A stretch of 24,598 nucleotides of DNA from a virus: positions 1 through 24,598 of the IMG/VR virus record IMGVR_UViG_3300042400_000660. One strand, given 5' to 3'. Positions 4,762-14,100 of the stretch are shown here, in pieces. Below the pieces are notes generated by a model. It did no database searches. It was given only the letters and a program-made list of their open reading frames with translations, and had not been told where the DNA came from. Positions within the stretch are counted from its first letter, which is position 1; each line of letters begins with the position of its first letter. The translations under genes were made by a program, and so were the position numbers.

Positions 4762-4776
4762 TATTCGCTTTTTCAT
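4675..4776 (-). CDS. 33-aa ORF duplicating the C-terminus of the upstream tail protein
   Basis: This small ORF starts at an ATG that overlaps the metallopeptidase stop (ATGA) and ends at a TGA that overlaps the holin start (ATGA), so it is in register for coupled translation at both ends. After MKKRIAA, most of its residues repeat the end of the tail protein encoded at 5183-5932: SDDETMD, PDYTTISLNAREVV. It is either a translated linker peptide that keeps coupling through the late mRNA, or a relic of cassette insertion. No function of its own is evident. Confidence 0.5.
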   Translation of the reverse strand: MKKRIAASSDDETMDQSSPDYTTISLNAREVVG

Positions 4777-5186
4777 CGTGTGTAGTCCCGCGGCGTGTAG
4801 CTGTGTTTTTCGGGATGCGTCAGGCCGAGCGCGTGGTCAATTTCATGCTTCAGCGTGTTGCAGGTGCCGGTGTAGCTGTCGGGCGGGTCTTTGACCAGTA
4901 TCGAAACGTGGTGCGTCCCATCAGCAAGAACAGAGCGTTCTGCGCACCCGCGGATGTTGAAATCTTTGCAGCTGCCCGGGTAATTGCGCCAGTCCGGCTC
5001 GTGCCGGATGGTAATACTCGATGCGACCGGCATTGTCTTCTGCCAGGTGTAGCCCATGCAGTCGGCCTTTTGCGCTTCAGGTGTGGGGCCACACCCGCCA
5101 ATCACCAGCGCCAGCAGCACCGAGCCGATCGCCGCCACACACCACAGTGCCGACGTCACCAAGTTCAAACGCCAGCCGGGCTTCAT
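4773..5186 (-). CDS. Lipoprotein with metzincin-type zinc-protease motif
   Basis: The product has 137 aa. Residues 1-32 form a membrane-spanning lipoprotein signal ending VIGGC, with acylated C32. The mature part contains four more cysteines (43, 73, 81, 109) and the motif HEIDHALGLTH (114-124), the HExxHxxGxxH zinc-binding signature of metzincins; H114, H118 and H124 would bind zinc, with E115 the general base. Short phage proteins with C...HE..H..G..HP motifs occur in other phages near tail or lysis genes, with unknown function. It starts by ATGA overlap with the tail gene and precedes the holin candidates. A role in envelope degradation, lysis or modification of envelope proteins is inferred. 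The gene is bounded by 88-bp direct repeats, so it appears to be a recent insertion. Confidence 0.72.
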   Translation of the reverse strand: MKPGWRLNLVTSALWCVAAIGSVLLALVIGGCGPTPEAQKADCMGYTWQKTMPVASSITIRHEPDWRNYPGSCKDFNIRGCAERSVLADGTHHVSILVKDPPDSYTGTCNTLKHEIDHALGLTHPEKHSYTPRDYTR

Positions 5187-5269
5187 GCCACCACCTCGCG
5201 TGCGTTGAGTGAAATCGTTGTGTAATCCGGCGTGTTCATATCCATCGTTTCGTCATCGCTGTTGGCGGC
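5182..5269 (-). repeat. 88-bp direct repeat, copy 1 (right end of the metallopeptidase unit)
   Basis: This is the original copy: it encodes the last 28 residues of the tail gene 5183-5932 and includes the start codon of the metallopeptidase gene. It matches 4674-4761 at about 90% with no gaps. Confidence 0.9.
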
Positions 5270-5932
5270 GTTGATGAGCGGCCACGTCCACGATAGTCGT
5301 GCGGTCACTTGCATATCCAGCCACACCGGGCCCGTGCGTAGGTCGGCGAGTAAGCTGCCGATGATCAAGTTAGTGTTGGAGACAACAAACTTGCCGCTGA
5401 CCAAATCGCAGCGCGTGCCGATGGCGGCGATGGCTTCGCGCCCATTCGCAAGTGATTCGCGGCTCTCGTTGTGGTTGCTGCGGACACTAAAGCCGTACTG
5501 CGGCGACACGATGTCTGTCACCGCCCCAAACACATACACTGCCCCGATGCGCCAATAGGCCAAGCCGTCCGGGGGCGTGGCTGAAGCAATACGCAGGCGC
5601 CAGTAGCGTGCAGACGTATTCACCGCCGCACAGCCACGGCGGCGGTTGAATCGATCGACGTTTGTGAGGCTCAGCGTGGCGCGGTCGGTGTAGGCGGTGT
5701 TGTCCGGGCTGGATGCGATCACGATGCTGGTGGCGTTGGTATCTTGCACGCCAATCCCGCGCGGGGTTTGTGCGCTGCCGAGATCGATGATGACGTCTTG
5801 CTGCGTGGTCGCCGTCGATCGCCACGGCAGGCCGAGCGCTTGTAGCAGCACATTGGTGGCTGCATAGCCGCTGGCCGCACTGGTCGCGGTGGCCGTGGTG
5901 GGGATGATGCGGCTGGTGTAGAGCAGGCTCAT
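5183..5932 (-). CDS. Minor tail protein with discoidin-like beta domain
   Basis: This 249-aa protein follows the tail-tip gene and a coiled-coil gene. Its N-terminal half has features of an F5/8 type C (galactose-binding-like) fold. ATNVLLQALGLPWRST resembles the strand-loop where such domains start, and YWRLRIASATPPDGLAYWRI resembles their typical second half (about 109-128). The C-terminal part includes LDMQVTARLSWTWPLINAAN and then the SDDETMD...NAREVV tail that is duplicated at 4675-4776. Such phage proteins are generally tail-tip or fibre components that touch the host surface. No enzymatic motif is seen. Confidence 0.6.
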   Translation of the reverse strand: MSLLYTSRIIPTTATATSAASGYAATNVLLQALGLPWRSTATTQQDVIIDLGSAQTPRGIGVQDTNATSIVIASSPDNTAYTDRATLSLTNVDRFNRRRGCAAVNTSARYWRLRIASATPPDGLAYWRIGAVYVFGAVTDIVSPQYGFSVRSNHNESRESLANGREAIAAIGTRCDLVSGKFVVSNTNLIIGSLLADLRTGPVWLDMQVTARLSWTWPLINAANSDDETMDMNTPDYTTISLNAREVVA

Positions 5933-6486
5933 GGTGTCCCTTTGCTTAATCGGCGCTCGATGCGTGCCAGCCGTGCGGCTTCACGCTCTGCCTCGGCGGC
6001 GGCCTCTTGCGCGGCCATGCGTTGTTGGTCGAGCTGCTGTCGTTTGGCCAGCAAGCGCGGATGTTTCTTGAGTTCATCGAAAGAGAAGCCCAGCGCGTGC
6101 AGCGTTTTGAGCGGCACGTCTTCACGGTGCTTTAGGGCTTCACGCAGCGCGGCTTTGCTTTCTTCTGGCAGGCCATCGCGGCCACGGGCTTCGCAGTGGG
6201 CAGCCAGCTCTGGCAAGCTGCATGGCATCCAGGTCACGTCAGGCAAATCGGTCGCATCTGGTTTCCAGCGCAGCCTTGGCGCATCTGGGTGGCTGTCTGC
6301 CATTGGGTGCTTTTCGAGCCGCTCGATCGCATAGGCACACGGCCGCACACCTTCAGGCAGTGTGGTTTCATCAATCGCGCCGATGGATACCATGTTGTCC
6401 GCCCACCATTTAAGCGGCTCTGGGTGCGCGAACATGACTTCAATCTCGCCGGTTTCCATCGAAATTTGTGCGTAGAGGAATTTCAT
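5929..6486 (-). CDS. Tail-associated protein with C-terminal coiled coil, unknown
   Basis: The ORF encodes 185 aa and overlaps both neighbours by 4 nt (ATGA junctions). The N-terminal part (MKFLYAQISMETGEIEVMF, then a Trp/Pro-rich stretch to about residue 100) is not a family I can name. Residues about 135-182 are a highly charged Ala/Glu/Gln/Arg helix, likely coiled coil. Position straight after the receptor-binding tail-tip gene suggests a tail-fibre assembly or chaperone role, but this is only context. Confidence 0.6.
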   Translation of the reverse strand: MKFLYAQISMETGEIEVMFAHPEPLKWWADNMVSIGAIDETTLPEGVRPCAYAIERLEKHPMADSHPDAPRLRWKPDATDLPDVTWMPCSLPELAAHCEARGRDGLPEESKAALREALKHREDVPLKTLHALGFSFDELKKHPRLLAKRQQLDQQRMAAQEAAAEAEREAARLARIERRLSKGTP

Positions 6487-9400
6487 GTGTTGAAAATCCG
6501 GTAATCGAACGTGACGGTGTCCGCCGAGGCTGAGTTGTTGTGCAGCCGCAAGCGCGCAAGGTCTGCCCCACCGACCTTGCTAATGTCTGTTGAGCAGCCG
6601 AAAAGAATGTCGCTCACGGTGGTGTTTGCCACCGCTGAAAATGCAAACGCATACTTATCAATGCCCACATTCAGCCGCCCGCCTGCCGCGATGGATGCCG
6701 TGGTGAAGCTGCCGGTACTGGTGTTGCTGCGGCTCCGATTAATCGAGGCATCCACAATCACATTGCCATCCGCCCACTTCGCCGTCGCAATGAAGTAGCC
6801 GCTGCTATAGCTGCCCGCGTTGCCAAACTTATCCACCGCCCGCACCCGCGCCCCGTAGGTGGTGCCGACGGTCGGGAACACGTATTCGAACGGCGTGCCT
6901 TTCACCCTGAAGGCCGTGCCCCACGATGCGCCAAAGTTGCTTGAAATCTGCGCTTCGTAGTAATCCACCATCTCGCTACCGGGCCGCATCACAAAATCAA
7001 ACTGCACGGTCTTGGTGCCGATCTGGCCGCTGGCGTTCATGGTCGGCGTGCCGGGCGCGGTGGCATAGCCCGGCGAATTGCGCGTGTCTGATACGGTCGC
7101 CCCTTCGATGCCGTTGGCGTTGATGGCGTAGGCACTCACGGTGTGGCTCACACCCGGGCGCAGGCCGCTGAGCACCGCCTCAAACACCGCGCCGTTGCGC
7201 TTGCCTTCGCTGCGGGTAATACCGCCTGTGGCATCCACCGCCTGAAACACGATGCGCGAGTAGTTCACGCTCGGCGGCGTGCAGGCGTAAAACATATAGG
7301 CGCGTGCAGTGCCGTCCGTCGAGGTGGTCACGCCGCTAGATCCGCTGGTGTAGGTCAAGCCAGTCGGTGCGGCCGGCGTGGTTTGCGAGTAGTCCGGCGA
7401 GTAGGCGCTCGATGCCCCAGCGGGAATCGTGCCTGCCCCGTAGGTGTAGATGCTGGCGTCGTATTGCCGTGCGGTAAGCGTGTTGGCATCGGTTGGCCGC
7501 TCGACACCACGGATGAGCCAATCCCGGTTGCCGGTGTAGCAGCTCACGCCCGTCACGGTCAGCACGTCGCCGTTATCGAACATCGCGCCCCACACCTTCA
7601 GCTTGGCGTCGCGGCGGGTGTTTTCACGCTTGGCGATGTAGTCAATCAGCCGATCGGCCACGTTGCCGTCATAGATGTACGGGTTCTGGATCCGCAGCGT
7701 TTCAGCCGTGCCGGTACCGCTGCGGGTGGCGGTAAATTGCCAATCCGTGCTGCCTGGTGCACGCGGCCGATACTTCAGCTCGTAAGCGCGTGGTGGCATC
7801 GGCTCTTCGACAGACTCCACGTCGATCAGGCTGTCTTGCTCGCGCAGCGTAGCGACACTCGCACGCACCTTGTCTTGCACAATCGCCCACGCGCCGGTGG
7901 AGGTTTTGACCAAATCACCACGGGCCACTTGCAGCAAGTATTCGATGATGACTTTAAGCTGCACTTCGGTGGTGTAGGCGGCGTCGATATAGAAGCCGCC
8001 CGCCACATCCACCGCAGCGGCCGCAGTAAAGCTGGCCGCGTCCGTTGGCACACCCACCTTGGTGAGCAGGCGCTGGATCTCAGTCGATGGCTCGCGGGTG
8101 CCGCTGACGGTGATGTCTGCCGTGAATTCGTACTGCTTGCCACTGGTGTCGCGTTGCTCGCGGGCAAATACGACTGTGACCACCACAAGGCCGCTGGTGG
8201 CCGTGGCGGTGCTCACGCTGTATTCGGATGCGCTGACAATACGACCGTCGCGGTACACGGTGTTCACGGTGTAGGTGGGGCCGGTGCGGCGCTCACAAAT
8301 GGCGAATGTCCAAGTGGTGGTGCCGTTGGTATTGATGAACGCCATCGGCACTTTTAGCAGCGTGCCCGGCGAGCAATCCGGCACCACGCGGCCAATGTGG
8401 CCTTCGTAGATGTTAGTGAACTCTTCTTTGCTGTACTTGTTCGACGGATAGACGCGATCGAGCGCGTCAGTATCGATGTCGGCAAAGCTCAGCGAGAGTT
8501 TGTTTTTCGTGACCGAGATGCGCTTGGCCACGGCGCGGCGCACGTCAGTCAGCTCGATACTTGAGCCGTTGGCGCGGGTGAGCTGGGAAAGAATCTCAAG
8601 CTCCCATGTCGTGCCCTTGCTGTTGTCGCGGATGGTGTCGAAATCGCCGCGAGAGAACAGATCGCGTGAGGCGTTGCAGTTGGTGAGGTAGCTGGTGGGT
8701 GGGCGTTTTTTGGCCCACTTGATGGGGCCGATTGCGCCCGTTGGTGCGCTATCGTCTCCAATTCCATTTGCAAGCCCGACATTCCAAGACGTCCCATTCC
8801 AAGAGCCATCGTAACCATTTGTCGAGATGATTTGCGCGACATTGTTAACCCAAGTCGATAGCGCCGTCCCAGACCATGCGGACGCGACGCGGGTTTTTGC
8901 TGTCGAGATTGCCTCGCCGCCGCCTAAATTGTTAACTCCGTCATAAGAGCCAATCGCATAATTAACTGAGCCCACAATATACAACGGCGTCCGATTTAAT
9001 ACGCTATCGCCCAAAACTCGCTTATCGGACGTCGGAATCGTATCGAGTTGATACTCGGCATAAACAAAGCCCTCGGCGTCGTTGATGATTGACCCCGGCA
9101 GTTGCAGCACAACTTCGTTTCGCGTTCCCGCGCCTGGCGGGTTGTATGCTGCGACACGCGCACCCAACACGGCCATCGGCCATGCGAAGGTGGTGCTGCC
9201 TTGGGCGGCCACGTTGGCGGTGCCTGCGACGCTTGAATAAGCTGGGTAGCACTCGACCGTCATGGTCGTGTTGCCCGTGCTGTTATTCGCCACCGCCAAG
9301 CGGATGCCCCACCATGCGCCCGCATCCTCTGCCGCCGAGTTGCTGCCGGCGTTCTGCACGCTGTCAACCGTCAACGCGCCGGTGCTGGTATCGATGTGCA

Positions 9401-11171
9401 CACGGCGACCAGTGCCGGTGCCGCCGGAATACACGAGACCAACACAGGCAAAACGCGCTGTGACAGCATCTTTTGCCACATACACGAGCACCGAGCGGGT
9501 GGCGCTGTCATTGGCCACGGTGATGGCGCTGCTGCGGAATTCGTGCGCCGCACCGTCGTTATCGGTCAACGTCCACGCGGTGAGCAAGCCATCCGGCCCG
9601 GTGGCGGCGGTGGTGACTGTGGTGCCAGTCTCGGTCCATGAATTGATGTCCGCCGTGATGAGGTTGGCTTCCTGCGGCGTGTGGTAGCTTGGGCGCTGCG
9701 TGGCGTCGGTGAAGGCTTCGGCGATTCGGGCGACGTTGCCCGCGCCGCTGGTGTTAATGGTCCACGTTTCGCCGGTGGACATGACGGCGGTAGTGGCACC
9801 TACAGCAAAGCGGTTGGCGTCGAAATCTACAGCGACTGCGCCGTTGATGCCGTTGAGGATTTGAGCGCGGTCGATTCTGCCGTTGAAATTGAATGCGCCC
9901 AACGTCTGACCGATCTCCACCGCGCCATTCGTGGTGAAGATCGCCCCAGCAAACCCGAGCACCTGTGCAGTTCCCAGCTGTTGCCAGCCAAGTCCATCTT
10001 GGGACGTGTAGAAAAGAACCGCAGTGCCTGAACGCGTAACCCTAAACCATCCGCCCGCATTGTTTGGCAGCGGAATGACGACGCTGGAAGTGACAATGGA
10101 TTGAGTCGTGCCGTCAGATGAGGCCTGAAACTGCAACTGGCCTGAAGACGAAATGCTGAAACCGTAACCCCACTGTGGTGAGGCTCCGTACTTCATGACT
10201 AACACTTGATTTGCACCAGGGGCATAGTTAACTGCGACTGCCCTTACCCGAATATCAATGTCCCCAGTTATGCGGTTGGCGACGGCATCTGGCGTTGAGC
10301 CAAAATTGCCCGGACGCCCCGGCAGATACACCCAAGCCTGCCGCTGAAACGTCGCGGCCACATCCGTGACATTGCCGCTGGCGTCGACGGTATTGAGATT
10401 CGGCGTGCGGAACCAGCGAACACCGCGCACACCAAAGCCCGCGTGCGGCCACACGGACGTTGAGACATTCGGCACGTACTCAGGTGCGACCAGATACGAT
10501 GCGCCCTGCATCGGCACCACCATCGCCTGCAGCACCGAGCCTGTGACGGTGACGGTGAGTGTGCCCGCCGTGGCGGTGAAGATAAGCTGCTTGCGGTTGG
10601 CGGTGCTGCCAGCCAGCGTGCCGCTGCCGACACCAGACAATGTGACCGAGCCGCTGCACTTGCCAAGCACCAGAATATGCGTGCCCGCCTGCACGGTGAT
10701 GGATTGGGTGGCGAGGGTTTCGGTATCGGACAGCATGTTGCGCACACGGCGGCACCCTGCCGCTGGTGCAAACTCATCAGCAAGCGTCCACTGGTAGTTG
10801 CCGTCGTGGTCCGGTACCGGAATCGGCAAATTGCGCGTGAATGCTGTGGGGTTCTCGCCGTATAGCGACACGAGCGAGTAGCCGTCCCAGTGGCCATCGG
10901 CGCTGTAGGTATCGGGCAGTATGTAGTCCGCCACAATGGTGGCATCAAACCCGCCGGACGTCTGCACGCCGAAGTTGTTGGTGACAGCATCACGCGGGCT
11001 GGGCAGCGCGGCCAAGATGGCTTGGTGCATCACACCATTGCGCACCTCGGCTTCGACCGCGAGATTGAACCGCGGCTGCGATTGGCCAGCGACGATCGGG
11101 CCGCGCAGGAAGGCATTAACCTTTCGATTCTCCTGGCTGCCGGTGGTGGGGTCTTGGACGATGCCGCTCAT
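6483..11171 (-). CDS. Giant tail-tip / host-specificity protein with LamG-like and Fn3-like domains
   Basis: This 1562-aa protein directly follows the tape measure (ATGA overlap). Visible regions are: an N-terminal tail-binding part (1-about 290); a LamG/concanavalin-like beta sandwich (about 295-445, with FNFNGRIDRAQILNG near its end); a carbohydrate-binding-type beta domain (about 505-690); a second LamG-like domain (about 693-825, ending GPIKWAKKRPP); a hub-like region (about 829-1240, with FTNIYEGHIGRVVPD); two fibronectin-III-like repeats (about 1263-1370 and 1372-1480); and a beta-rich C-terminus. It should form the distal tail tip and bind the cell surface. No separate lambda M, L, K or I homologues lie between it and the tape measure, so it may combine hub and receptor-binding roles. 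G+C falls in the second LamG region, a sign of domain exchange. Confidence 0.82.
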   Translation of the reverse strand: MSGIVQDPTTGSQENRKVNAFLRGPIVAGQSQPRFNLAVEAEVRNGVMHQAILAALPSPRDAVTNNFGVQTSGGFDATIVADYILPDTYSADGHWDGYSLVSLYGENPTAFTRNLPIPVPDHDGNYQWTLADEFAPAAGCRRVRNMLSDTETLATQSITVQAGTHILVLGKCSGSVTLSGVGSGTLAGSTANRKQLIFTATAGTLTVTVTGSVLQAMVVPMQGASYLVAPEYVPNVSTSVWPHAGFGVRGVRWFRTPNLNTVDASGNVTDVAATFQRQAWVYLPGRPGNFGSTPDAVANRITGDIDIRVRAVAVNYAPGANQVLVMKYGASPQWGYGFSISSSGQLQFQASSDGTTQSIVTSSVVIPLPNNAGGWFRVTRSGTAVLFYTSQDGLGWQQLGTAQVLGFAGAIFTTNGAVEIGQTLGAFNFNGRIDRAQILNGINGAVAVDFDANRFAVGATTAVMSTGETWTINTSGAGNVARIAEAFTDATQRPSYHTPQEANLITADINSWTETGTTVTTAATGPDGLLTAWTLTDNDGAAHEFRSSAITVANDSATRSVLVYVAKDAVTARFACVGLVYSGGTGTGRRVHIDTSTGALTVDSVQNAGSNSAAEDAGAWWGIRLAVANNSTGNTTMTVECYPAYSSVAGTANVAAQGSTTFAWPMAVLGARVAAYNPPGAGTRNEVVLQLPGSIINDAEGFVYAEYQLDTIPTSDKRVLGDSVLNRTPLYIVGSVNYAIGSYDGVNNLGGGEAISTAKTRVASAWSGTALSTWVNNVAQIISTNGYDGSWNGTSWNVGLANGIGDDSAPTGAIGPIKWAKKRPPTSYLTNCNASRDLFSRGDFDTIRDNSKGTTWELEILSQLTRANGSSIELTDVRRAVAKRISVTKNKLSLSFADIDTDALDRVYPSNKYSKEEFTNIYEGHIGRVVPDCSPGTLLKVPMAFINTNGTTTWTFAICERRTGPTYTVNTVYRDGRIVSASEYSVSTATATSGLVVVTVVFAREQRDTSGKQYEFTADITVSGTREPSTEIQRLLTKVGVPTDAASFTAAAAVDVAGGFYIDAAYTTEVQLKVIIEYLLQVARGDLVKTSTGAWAIVQDKVRASVATLREQDSLIDVESVEEPMPPRAYELKYRPRAPGSTDWQFTATRSGTGTAETLRIQNPYIYDGNVADRLIDYIAKRENTRRDAKLKVWGAMFDNGDVLTVTGVSCYTGNRDWLIRGVERPTDANTLTARQYDASIYTYGAGTIPAGASSAYSPDYSQTTPAAPTGLTYTSGSSGVTTSTDGTARAYMFYACTPPSVNYSRIVFQAVDATGGITRSEGKRNGAVFEAVLSGLRPGVSHTVSAYAINANGIEGATVSDTRNSPGYATAPGTPTMNASGQIGTKTVQFDFVMRPGSEMVDYYEAQISSNFGASWGTAFRVKGTPFEYVFPTVGTTYGARVRAVDKFGNAGSYSSGYFIATAKWADGNVIVDASINRSRSNTSTGSFTTASIAAGGRLNVGIDKYAFAFSAVANTTVSDILFGCSTDISKVGGADLARLRLHNNSASADTVTFDYRIFNT

Positions 11172-14100
11172 TAGGTTTGGCTCAAGGCTTCGTTGATGAC
11201 GCGGCGGTTGCTGCGGACGGTGTCGACAATGACACCTTCGATGTCGCGGCCGTCAATGCGCAGGATTAGAGTGCCGCCATCAATCGCGGGCTTGCGGCCG
11301 TTGCCGATGGTTGCTGTGCCAGAGCCATCATTGATGGAGCTGAGCAGGTTGCGGATCTCCGTCAACAACCCGCGCTGCGCTTCTGCCACTGTGAGCCCAC
11401 GTGTGGCGACATCGAGCTGCGCTTGGCCGGTGGCCTCTAGCAGTGCATAGGTGTCGGTGCCTTGCTGGCCGAGATCGGTATAAAAGCCGAGCGCTTGGGC
11501 GTTGAATTGATCGAGCGCATCATTCATCAGCTCGGTGTAGTCAATCAAGTTTTGTGTGAGGCCGTTGCTTTCAAGCGTGAGCGCCTCGATGCTCGATTGC
11601 AGCTCGAGCGCACGCTCTGCATCGGACTGCGCAGCACCTTGGACCTCGCTTAGTGCCACCATCGCTTCGTTGTAGGCCTTCAGGTATTCATCACTTGGGC
11701 GCTGGTACAAATCACCTGCACTGGCCAGACGCCCTTGAATAGCCTGAATGAGCGAATTGGCCGCACCGGCGCGCTGGTTGCCCGTGGTATTGCGGAAGGT
11801 GTTTTGCAGTGCGGCAATATCGTCACCCTGCATGCCGTAGCGTGCAAAGGCGCTGCCGGGGTTTTGGCCGCTGAATGAAATCGCCTTGATCGCCGCACGG
11901 GCCGAATCCGCAATGCCCTGCATCTGCGATACCAAATCCAGCTCGGTTTGCAGGCCCTGAATGCGCTTGGCAAGCGCATCTTGCTGCAAACGAACGGAAT
12001 CTTGCTGGCCACGGCTGAGTGCCTCGTAGCGCGCGCGGATTTCGGCTTGGCCAGTCGAGACGTATTGATCAACCACCGACAGCGCGGAATTGATGAGGCC
12101 AAGGCGGCGGCTTGGATCTGATTCACCGCCGATCTGGCCTTGCAATGTTGCGATGCGGCCAAGCTGCGATTGCGTTTGGCTATTGACCAGCCGGCCGATC
12201 TTGCTCATGCCTGGCACATCTTGGAAGCGCATGAGGTCGCCACCGACGCTGCTGATGCGCTGCGCCATCTGCTGACCAAAATCGAACGCGCCGGATTGGA
12301 TGCTGGCGAGCTGGTCGGCCAAATCCTGAATGAGTTTGCTCTCGGTGTTGTAGCGATTGAGGATGGCGTCCATCAATGCTTTTTGCGCGGCCACTTCTTT
12401 GGTGGGGTCGTTCAATTCACGCGCATCGGCGAGCGCCTCTTGCGCGGTGGTGACGTTATCGGCAAGGCTTTGCAACGTGCGAGTGAGCGCCTCGACGCCG
12501 TTATTCGACAGCCCGGCAATGGTGTTGTCGATCTCTTTAAGCATCGTTTGCAGCTGCTGATAGGCAGTGACCTGCTCGCCGATGTACTTAATCAGCTCCT
12601 CGCTGTTGCCGGCAAAATTCTTGATGGCATCTGAGATGCCGCTGTTTAGGTCGGCAAAGACGGCTGAATACTTTATTTGCAGAAACTCTTTAGAGAGTTG
12701 CTCGCTGGCGGTCGGGTCGCCCTTCGGGAAGGAAAACTCACGGCCAGTGACGCCATTCAAACGCCCTGCGGCGGCGGCGATCTGCGCGGGCGTGAGCAGC
12801 CCGCCGATTTGTGTATCCAGCCCGCCCAAGCCGCGCTGAAAGTTGCGGAAGCCTTGATTCGCGGCGTCATTGCCTTGGGCGTACTGAAAGCCCTGCATGC
12901 CGAAGATGGAGTCACTCGCGTAACCCTGCGCCGCCGAGCCGAAGCCGAGGCGGTAGCGCGGGTTTTCGCCTTTGTCGCGGAAAGTTTGAAACAGCTGATA
13001 GGCGGCCAACGCGGCGGCGATGTAGGGGCCTGCGGCGCTCAGCATGCCGGCCGCGCTAGAACCTGCGCCAGCCGCGCCGGTCAAGCCGGGGCCGCTGATC
13101 GCACCAGTCAAGCCGCCGACAAACTGGCCTGCACCGCCCAAGCCGATGCTCGTCAAACCGCCCGCCAGCGAGCCACCGATGCCAGACAGGCTGCCGAGAC
13201 CACCTAAGAGGCTGCCAATGCCGCCACCATTGCCGCCGAGTGCGCTAGCAACGGTAGAAGCCGATGAGCCAGTGAGCGTTGCGGCAAGTTGAATAACGAA
13301 CGGCCGCGCGATCAGCTGATACAGCGCATTTTTGAGGCCATTCTTTAGGTAATCACCAAACGATTTCGCGCCCTGCAATGCCGCCTTGAAGCCTCCGTCG
13401 ATGATGTCGTACCAACTGCTGAAAGCAGAACGCGACTGCTGAACAGCATCTTTCTGTTCCAGCAATGCTCGCTTTTGTGCATACAGCGCAATGACGCTCG
13501 CTTCGTCTTCGTCGGTCAATGCCAGGCGAATGGCCAGGGCCTCTTCGCGCGCAAGGGTCAGCTCTCGCTGGGCGTTTTTTGCTCCAAGCATTTCGGCAAT
13601 TTCGGCTTGCAACATCGCGTTGCCGCCCGTCATGCCATCGATCATTGAATTGCGCGCGTCGATAGCATCGACCTCTTGCTGCTGTGCTTCAGCTCGGAGC
13701 TTGTTTAAGTGTTCCAGCGCTTTTGCCTCTGCTTCGAGGCCGGCTTTGACGAACGGTTGCTGGTTCGTCAGTTTTTCAACCACGTCACGGTATTGCTCAA
13801 GCGTCAGCTTGCCGCCTTTATATGCGCCGAATAGTTTTTGCAGGTCATCGTAGAACGACGGGTCAAGGCCGCTTTCTTTACCGTTGATTTTGGCGAGCAG
13901 CTTGGTGATTTCATCGGTTCCCGCTTTCTGGGCACCAAGGAATGTCGCCGCGGCGGCGGCGGCGGCTTGCGACGCCCGCTGCTGCTCCTGGCTGAGACCC
14001 TTGACAGGCGCAATGGCGGCCGTCGATGCAGCGCCAATGCTCATGATGCTTTTTTCCCAACCATCAAAAGACGCTCGGGCTTTTTCAGCATCCTCCTTCA

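Noticed and set aside
7143-8357. 404-aa + strand ORF antisense to the tail-tip gene
   Set aside because: It is rich in His, Arg and Gly with no domain, a typical reverse-frame shadow of a high-G+C gene, and the - strand protein is clearly real.
12140-13207. Long + strand ORFs antisense to the tape measure
   Set aside because: They lack motifs and ribosome-binding sites and mirror the codon pattern of the tape measure gene.
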